Position numbers and translations under genes: made by a program. The notes beneath the pieces are model-generated. The model made no database searches, was not told the origin of the DNA, and saw only the letters and a program-made list of their open reading frames with translations. This document shows positions 52,171 through 61,439 of a DNA stretch of 64,000 bases, in pieces (the stretch's first letter is position 1; the number at the start of each line of letters is the position of its first letter). Source of the DNA: Clusia tigrina (lineage: Eukaryota > Arthropoda > Insecta > Diptera > Clusiidae); NCBI GenBank assembly GCA_920105625.2, contig OV050032.1, positions 114,746,542 to 114,810,541 of the forward strand. Direction: 5' to 3'.

Positions 52171-53180
52171 ACGCCCTAACTTCTTTACGGTACGTCCTAC
52201 ACCTATCAAAGTTTGCAATATACAAAGCTTGTAACTTTTTACTGGAGCGTCATAAAACCTTGAAATTTTGTAACAATAAAGTACTCGAGCCTCTTGTCAA
52301 TTTAAGCTATCGCTCAAAGCTATGCTACCCTTGAGTCCCAAATCAAACACTGATAAAACTTCAAATGGCCCTAACTTCTGTACGGTACGTCCTACACCTA
52401 TCAAAGTTTGCAACATACAAATGCTTGTAACTTTTTACTGGAGCGTCATAAAACATAGAAAATTTTGTAGCAATAAAGTACTCGAGCCTCTTGTCAATTT
52501 AGGCCATCGCTCAAAGCTATGCTACCCTTGAGTCCCAAATCAAACACTGATAAAGCTTCAAACGCCCCTAACTTCTTTACGGTACGTCCTACACCTATCA
52601 AAGTTTGCAACATACAAATGCTTGTAACTTTTTACTGGAGCGTCATAAAACCTTGAAATTTTGTAACAATAAAGTACTCGAGCATCTTGTCAATTTAAGT
52701 TGTCGCTCAAAGCTATGCTACCTTAGAGTCCCAAATCAAACACTGATAAAACTTCAAACGCCCCTAACTTCTTTACGGTACGTCCTACACCTATCAAAGT
52801 TTGCAATATACAAAGCTTGTAACTTTTTACTGGAGCGTCATAAAACCTTGAAATTTTGTAACAATAAAGTACTCGAGCCTCTTGTCAATTTGAGCTATCG
52901 CTCAAAACTATACTACCCTAGAGTACCAAATCAAACACTGATATAACTTCAAACGCCCCTAACTTCTTTACGGTACGTCCTACACCTATCAAAGTTTGCA
53001 ACATACAAATGCTTGTAACTTTTTACTGGAGCGTCATAAAATCTTGAAATTTTGTAACAATAAAGTACCCGAGCCTCTTGTCAATTTGATCTATCGCTCA
53101 AAGCTATGCTACCCTTGAGTCCCAAATCAAACAATGATAAAACTTCAAACGCCCCTAACTTCTATACGGTACGTCCTACA

Positions 53181-55696
53181 CCTATCAAAGTTTGCAACAT
53201 ACAAATGCTTGTATCTTTTTACTGGAGCGTCATAAAACCTTGAAATTTTGTAACAATAAAGTACTCGAGCCTCTTGTCAATTTAAGCTATCGCTCAAAAC
53301 TATGCTACCCTAGAGTCCCAAATCAAACACTGATAAAACTTCAAACGCCCTTAACTTCTTTACGGTATGTCCTATACCTATCAAAGTTTGCAACATACAA
53401 ATGCTTGTAACTTTTTACTGGAGCGTCATAAAACCTTGAAATTTTGTAACAATAAAGTACTCGAGCCTCTTGTCAATTTGAGCTATAGCTCAAAACTATG
53501 CTACCCTAGAGTCCCAAATCAAACACTGATAAAACTTCAAACGCCCCTAACTTCCTTACGGTACGTCCTACACCTATCAAAGTTTGCAACATACAAATGC
53601 TTGTAATTTTTTACTGGAGTGTCATAAAACCTTGAAATTTTGTAACAATGAAGTACCCGAGCCTCTTGTCAATTTAAGCTATCGCTCAAAGCTATGCTAC
53701 CCTTGAGTCCCAAATCAAACACTGATAAAACTTCAAACGCCCCTAACTTCTTTACGGTACGTCCTACACATATCAAAGTTTGCAACATACAAATGCTTGT
53801 AACTTTTTACTGGAGCGTCATAAAACCTTGAAATTTTGTTACAATAAAGTACCCGAGCCTCTTGTCAATTTAAGTTATCGCTCAAAGCTATGCTACCCTT
53901 GAGTATCAAATCAAACACTGATAAAACTTCAAACGCCCCTAACTTCTATACGGTACGTCCTACACCTATCAAAGTTGGCAACATTCAAATGCTTGTAACT
54001 TTTTACTGGAGCGTCGTTAAACCTTGAAATTGTGTGACAATAAAGTACTCGAGCTTCTTGTCAATTTAGGCCATCGCTCAAAGCTATGCTACCCTAGAGT
54101 CCCAAATCAAACACTGATAAAACTTCAAACGCCATTAACTTCTTTACGGTACGTCCTACACCTATCAAAGTTTGCAACACACAAATGCTTGTAACTTTTT
54201 ACTGGAGCGTCATAAAACCTTGAAATTTTGTAACAATGAAGTACCCGAGCCCCTTGTCAATTTAAGTTATCGCTCAAAGCTATGCTACCCTTGAGTCCCA
54301 AATCAAACACTGATAAAACTTCAAACGCCCCTAACTTCTTTACGGTACGTCCTACACATATCAAAGTTTGCTACATACAAATGCTTGTAACTTTTTACTG
54401 GAGCGTCATAAAACCTTGAAATTTTGTAACAATAAAGTACCCGAGCCTCTTGTCAATTTAAGTTATCGCTCAAAGCTATGCTACCCTTGAGTATCAAATC
54501 AAACACTGATAAAACTTCAAACGCCCCTAACTTCTATACGGTACGTCCTACACCTATCAAAGTTGGCAACATTCAAATGCTTGTAACTTTTTACTGGAGC
54601 GTCGTTAAACCTTGAAATTGTGTGACAATAAAGTACTCGAGCATCTTGTCAATTTAGGCCATCGCTCAAAGCTATGCTACCCTTGAGTCCCAAATCAAAC
54701 AATGATAAAACTTCAAACGCCCCTAACTTCTATACGGTACGTCCTACACCTATCAAAGTTGGCAACATTCAAATGCTTGTAACTTTTTACTGGAGCGTCG
54801 TTAAACCTTGAAATTGTGTGACAATAAAGTACTCGAGCATCTTGTCAATTTAGGCCATCGCTCAAAGCTATGCTACCCTTGAGTCCCAAATCAAACAATG
54901 ATAAAACTTCAAACGCCCCTAACTTCTATACGGTACGTCCTACACCTATCAAAGTTGGCAACATTCAAATGCTTGTAACTTTTTATTGGAGCGTCGTTAA
55001 ACCTTGAAATTGTGTCACAATAAAGTACTCGAGCATCTTGTCAATTTAGGCCATCGCTCAAAGCTATGCTATCCTTGAGTCCCAAATCAAACAATGATAA
55101 AACTTGAAACGCCCCTAACTTCTATACGGTACGTCCTACACCTATCAAAGTTTGCTACATACAAATGCTTGTATCTTTTTACTGGAGCGTCATAAAACCT
55201 TGAAATTTTGTAACAATAAAGTACTCGAGCCTCTTGTCAATTTAAGCTATCGCTCAAAACTATGCTACCCTAGAGTCCCAAATCAAACACTGATAAAACT
55301 TCAAACGCCCTTAACTTCTTTACGGTACGTCCTATACCTATCAAAGTTTGCAACATACAAATGCTTGTAACTTTTTACTGGAGCGTCATAAAACCTTGAA
55401 ATTTTGTAACAATAAAGTACTCGAGCCTCTTGTCAATTTAAGCTATCGCTCAAAACTATGCTACCCTAGAGTCCCAAATCAAACACTGATAAAACTTCAA
55501 ACGCCCCTAACTTATTTACGGTACGTCCTACACCTATCAAAGTTTGCAACATACAAATGCTTGTAACTTTTTACTGGAGCGTCATAAAACCTTGAAATTT
55601 TGTAACAATGAAGTACCCGAGCCTCTTGTCAATTTAAGCTATCGCTCAAAGCTATGCTACCCTTGAGTCCCAAATCAAACACTGATAAAACTTCAA
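53181..55696 (+). repeat. 18-monomer-offset duplication, copy 2
   Basis: It repeats 49,655-52,170 monomer for monomer, including the run of consecutive gcgtcgttaaacc variants (54,011, then about 54,599, 54,795 and 54,992). One private change (c to a) makes a perfect 18-bp palindrome at 53,477-53,494. Confidence 0.87.
53477..53494. repeat. Perfect 18-bp palindrome
   Basis: The sequence tttgagctatagctcaaa equals its own reverse complement. Related monomers have tttgagctatcgctcaaa, a 7-bp stem with a 4-base loop. The usual monomer has tttaagctatcgctcaaa, which pairs less well. Confidence 0.92.
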
Positions 55697-57671
55697 ACGC
55701 CCCTAACTTCTTTACGGTACGTCCTACACATATCAAAGTTTGCAACATACAAATGCTTGTAACTTTTTACTGGAGCGTCATAAAGCCTTGAAATTTTGTA
55801 ACAATAAAGTACCCGAGCCTCTTGTCAATTTAAGTTATCGCTCAAAGCTATGCTTCCCTTGAGTCCCAAATCAAACACTGATAAAACTTCAAACGCCCCT
55901 AACTTCTATACGGTACGTCCTACACCTATCAAAGTTGGCAACATTCAAATGCTTGTAACTTTTTACTGGAGCGTCATAAAACCTAGAAATTTTGTAACAA
56001 TAAAGTTATCGAGCATCTTGTCAATTTAGGCCATCGGTCAAAGCTATGCTACCCTTGAGTCCCAAATCAAACACTGATAAAATTTCATACGCCCGTAACT
56101 TCTATACGGTATGTCCTACACCTATCAAAGTTTGCAACATACAAATGCTTGTATCTTTTTACAGGAGCGTCATAAAATCTTGAAATTTTGTAACAATAAA
56201 GTACTCGAGCCTCTTGTCAATTTAGGCCATCGCTAAAGCTATGCTATCCTTGAGTCCCAAATCAAACACTGATAAAACTTCAAATGGCCCTAACTTCTAT
56301 ACGGTACGTCCTACACCTATCAAAGTTTGCAACATACAAATGCTTGTATCTTTTTACTGGAGCGTAATAAAACCTTGAAATTTTGTAACAATGAAGTTCC
56401 TGAGCCTCTTGTCAATTTAACCTTTCGCTCAAAGCTATGCTACCCTTGAGTCCCAAATCAAACACTGACAAAACTTCAAACGCCATTAACTTCTTTATGG
56501 TACGTCCTACACCTATCAAAGTTTGCAACACACAAATGCTTGTAACTTTTTACTGGAGCGTCATAAAACCTTGAAAGTTTGTAACAATGAAGTACCCGAG
56601 CCCCTTGTCAATTTAAGCTATCGCTCAAAGCTATGCTACCCTTGAGTCCCAAATCAAACACTGATAAAACTTCAAACGCCCCTAACTTCTTTACGGTACG
56701 TCCTACACATATCAAAGTTTGCAACATACAAATGCTTGTAACTTTTTACTGGAGCGTCATAAAACCTTGAAATTTTGTAACAATAAAGTCCCCGAGCCTC
56801 TTGTCAATTTAAGTGATCGCTCAAAGCTATGCTACCCTTGAGTATCAAATCAAACACTGATAAAACTTCAAACGCCCCTAACTTCTATACAGTACGTCCT
56901 ACACCTATCAAAGTTGGCAACATTCAAATGCTTGTAACTTTTTACTGGAGCGTCGTTATACCTTGAAATTGTGTGACAATAAAGTACTCGAGCATCTTGT
57001 CAATTTAGGCCATCGCTCAAAGCTATGCTACCCTTGAGTCCCAAATCAAACAATGATAAAACTTCAAACGCCCTTAACTTCTATACGGTACGTCCTACAC
57101 CTATCAAAGTTGGCAACATTCAAATGCTTGTATCTTTTTACTGGAGCATCGTTAAACCTTGAAATTGTGTGACAATAAAGTACTCGAGCATCTTGTCAAT
57201 TTAGGCCATCGCTCAAAGCTATGCTACCCTTGAGTCCCAAATCAAACAATGATAAAACTTCAAACGCCCCTAACTTCTATACGGTACGTCCTACACCTAT
57301 CAAAGTTTGCAACATACAGATGCTTGTATCTTGTTACTGGAGCGTCATAAAACCTTGAAATTTTGTAACAATAAAGTACTCGAGCCTCTTGTCAATTTAA
57401 GCTATCGCTCAAAACTATGCTACCCTAGAGTCCCAAATCAAACACTGATAAAACTTCAAACGCCCTTAACTTCTTTACGGTACGTCCTATACCTATCAAA
57501 GTTTGCAACATACAAATGCTTGTAACTTTTTACTGGAGCGCCATAAAACCTTGAAATTTTGTAACAATAAAGTACTCGAGCCTCTTGTCAATTTAAGCTA
57601 TCGCTCAAAACTATGCTACCCTAGAGTCCCAAATCAAACACTGATAAAACTTCAAACGCCCCTAACTTATT
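55697..57671 (+). repeat. Satellite segment with a partial copy of 54.7-55.7 kb
   Basis: From about 56,900 it follows 54,745 onward at 2,155 bp (11 monomers minus 1), with two gcgtcgtt-type monomers and then monomers with tacagatgcttg, cttgttactgg and cttatttacgg. The first part (55,697-56,900) carries gcttccctt, catcggtcaaagc and acaggagcgtc variants that reappear at 58.2-58.6 kb. Confidence 0.8.
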
Positions 57672-59239
57672 TACGGTACATCCTACACCTATCAAAGTTT
57701 GCAACATACAAATGCTTGTAACTTTTTACTGGAGCGTCATAAAACCTTGAAATTTTGTAACAATGAAGTACCCGAGCCTCTTGTCAATTTAAGCTATCGC
57801 TCAAAGCTATGCTACCCTTGAGTCCCAAATCAAACACAGATAAAACTTCAAACGCCCCTAACTTCTTTACGGTACGTCCTACACATATCAAAGTTTGCAA
57901 CATACAAATGCTTGTAACTTTTTACTGGAGCGTCATAAAACCTTGAAATTTTGTAACAGTGAAGTACCCGAGCCTCTTGTCAATTTAAGCTATCGCTCAA
58001 AGATATGCTACCCTTGAGTCCCAAATCAAACACTGATAAAACTGCAAAAGCCCCTAACTTCTTTACGGTACGTCCTACACATATCAAAGTTTGCAACATA
58101 CAAATGCTTGTAACTTTTTACTGGAGCGTCATAAAACCTTGAAATTTTGTAACAATAAAGTACCCGAGCCTCTTGTCAATTTAAGTTATCGCTCAAAGCT
58201 ATGCTTCCCTTGAGTCCCAAATCAAACACTGATAAAACTTCAAACGCCCCTAACTTCTATACGGTACGTCCTACACCTATCAAAGTTGGCAACATTCAAA
58301 TGCTTGTAACTTTTTACTGGAGCGTCATAAAACCTTGAAATTTTGTAACAATAAAGTACTCGAGCATCTTGTCAATTTAGGCCTTCGGTCAAAGCTATGT
58401 TACCCTTGAGTCCCAAATCAAACACTGATAAAATTTCAAACGCCCGTAACTTCTATACGGTATGTCCTACACCTATCAAAGTTTGCAACATACAAATGCT
58501 TGTATCTTTTTACAGGAGCGTCATAAAACCTTGAAATTTTGTAAAAATAAAGTACTCGAGCCTCTTGTCAATTTAGGCCATCGCTCAAAGCTATGCTATC
58601 CTTGAGTCCCAAATCAAACACTGATAAAACTTCAAATGGCCCTAACTTCTATACGGTACGTCCTACACCTATCAAAGTTTGCAACATACAAATGCTTGTA
58701 TCTTTTTACTGGAGCGTAATAAAACCTTGAAATTTTGTAACAATGAAGTTCCCAAGCCTCTTATCAATTTAAGCTATCACTCAAAACTATGCTACCCTAG
58801 AGTCCCAAATCAAACACTGATAAAACTTCAAACGCCCCTAACTTTTTTACGGTACGTCCTACACCTATCAAAGTTTGCAACACACAAATGCTTGTAACTT
58901 TTTACTGGAGCGTCATAAAACCTTGAAATTTTGTAACAATGAAGTACCCGAGCCCCTTGTCAATTTAAGCTATCGCCCAAAGCTATGCTACCCTTGAGTC
59001 CCAAATCAAACACTGATAAAACTTCAAACGCCCCTAACTTCTTTACGGCACGTCCTACACATATCAATGTTTGCAACATACAAATGCTTGTAACTTTTTA
59101 CTGGAGCGTCATAAAACCTTGAAATTTTGTAACAGTGAAGTACCCGAGCCTCTTGTCAATTTAAGCTATAGCTCAAAGCTATGCTACCCTTGAGTCCCAA
59201 ATCAAACACTGATAAAACTTCAAACGTCCCTAACTTCTT
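57672..59239 (+). repeat. Exact 8-monomer tandem duplication, copy 1
   Basis: The unit is 1,568 bp, exactly 8 x 196, and is followed directly by its copy. Markers are tacatcctac, aacacagataaaac, actgcaaaagcccc, gcttccctt, cttcggtcaaagc, gtaaaaataaag, gttcccaagcc, tatcgcccaaag, ggcacgtcc and agctatagctc. Confidence 0.92.
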
Positions 59240-60807
59240 TACGGTACATCCTACACCTATCAAAGTTTGCAACATACAAATGCTTGTAACTTTTTACTGG
59301 AGCGTCATAAAACCTTGAAATTTTGTAACAATGAAGTACCCGAGCCTCTTGTCAATTTAAGCTATCGCTCAAAGCTATGCTACCCTTGAGTCCCAAATCA
59401 AACACAGATAAAACTTCAAACGCCCCTAACTTCTTTACGGTACGTCCTACACATATCAAAGTTTGCAACATACAAATGCTTGTAACTTTTTACTGGAGCG
59501 TCATAAAACCTTGAAATTTTATAACAGTGAAGTACCCGAGCCTCTTGTCAATTTAAGCTATCGCTCAAAGATATGCTACCCTTGAGTCCCAAATCAAACA
59601 CTGATAAAACTGCAAAAGCCCCTAACTTCTTTACGGTACGTCCTACACATATCAAAGTTTGCAACATACAAATGCTTGTAACTTTTTACTGGAGCGTCAT
59701 AAAACCTTGAAATTTTGTAACAATAAAGTACCCGAGCCTCTTGTCAATTTAAGTTATCGCTCAAAGCTATGCTTCCCTTGAGTCCCAAATCAAACACTGA
59801 TAAAACTTCAAACGCCCCTAACTTCTATACGGTACGTCCTACACCTATCAAAGTTGGCAACATTCAAATGCTTGTAACTTTTTACTGGAGCGTCATAAAA
59901 CCTTGAAATTTTGTAACAATAAAGTACTCGAGCATCTTGTCAATTTAGGCCTTCGGTCAAAGCTATGTTACCCTTGAGTCCCAAATCAAACACTGATAAA
60001 TTTTCAAACGCCCGTAACTTCTATACGGTATGTCCTACACCTATCAAAGTTTGCAACATACAAATGCTTGTATCTTTTTACAGGAGCGTCATAAAACCTT
60101 GAAATTTTGTAAAAATAAAGTACTCGAGCCTCTTGTCAATTTAGGCCATCGCTCAAAGCTATGCTATCCTTGAGTCCCAAATCAAACACTGATAAAACTT
60201 CAAATGGCCCTAACTTCTATACGGTACGTCCTACACCTATCAAAGTTTGCAACATACAAATGCTTGTATCTTTTTACTGGAGCGTAATAAAACCTTGAAA
60301 TTTTGTAACAATGAAGTTCCCAAGCCTCTTATCAATTTAAGCTATCACTCAAAACTATGCTACCCTAGAGTCCCAAATCAAACACTGATAAAACTTCAAA
60401 CGCCATTAACTTTTTTACGGTACGTCCTACACCTATCAAAGTTTGCAACACACAAATGCTTGTAACTTTTTACTGGAGCGTCATAAAACCTTGAAATTTT
60501 GTAACAATGAAGTACCCGAGCCCCTTGTCAATTTAAGCTATCGCCCAAAGCTATGCTACCCTTGAGTCCCAAATCAAACACTGATAAAACTTCAAACGCC
60601 CCTAACTTCTTTACGGCACGTCCTACACATATCAATGTTTGCAACATACAAATGCTTGTAACTTTTTACTGGAGCGTCATAAAACCTTGAAATTTTGTAA
60701 CAGTGAAGTACCCGAGCCTCTTGTCAATTTAAGCTATAGCTCAAAGCTATGCTACCCTTGAGTCCCAAATCAAACACTGATAAAACTTCAAACGTCCCTA
60801 ACTTCTT
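59240..60807 (+). repeat. Exact 8-monomer tandem duplication, copy 2
   Basis: All markers of copy 1 return at +1,568. I see only a handful of differences: tttataacagtg against tttgtaacagtg, gataaattttc against gataaaatttc, and ccattaactttt against cccctaactttt. That is about 99.7% identity by eye. Confidence 0.92.
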
Positions 60808-61439
60808 TACGGTACGTCCTACACATAGCAAAGTTTGCAACATACAAATGCTTGTAACTTTTTACTGGAGCGTCATAAAACCTTGAAATTTTGTAACAAT
60901 AAAGTACCCGAGCCTCTTGTCAATTTGATCTATCGCTCAAAGCTATGCTACCCTTGAGTCCCAAATCAAACACTGATAAAACTTCAAACGCCACTAACTT
61001 CTTTACGGTACGTCCTATACCTATCAAAGTTTGCAACATACAAATGCTTGTATCTTTTTACTGGAGCGTAGTAAAACCTTGAAATTTTGTAACAATGAAG
61101 TTCCCGAACCTCTTGTCAATTTAACCTATCGCTCAAAACTATGCTACCCTAGAGTCCCAAATCAAACACTGATAAAACTTCAAACGCCATTAACTTCTTT
61201 ACGGTACGTCCTACACATATCAAAGTTTGCAACATACAAATGCTTGTAACTTTTTACTGGAGCGTCATAAAACCTTGAAATTTTGTAACAGTGAAGTACC
61301 CGAGCCTCTTGTCAATTTAAGCTATCGCTCAAAGCTATGCTACCCTTGAGTCCCAAATCAAACACTGATAAAACTTCAAACGCCCCTAACTTCTTTACGG
61401 TACGTCCTACACATATCAAAGTTTGCAACATACAAATGC
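60808..61439 (+). repeat. Satellite spacer between the 8-monomer duplication and the mosaic
   Basis: About three monomers with cacatagcaaag, tttgatctatcg, ggagcgtagtaaaacc and cccgaacctc variants. Most of it reappears at about 63,550-64,000 (offset 2,744). No genes. Confidence 0.78.
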
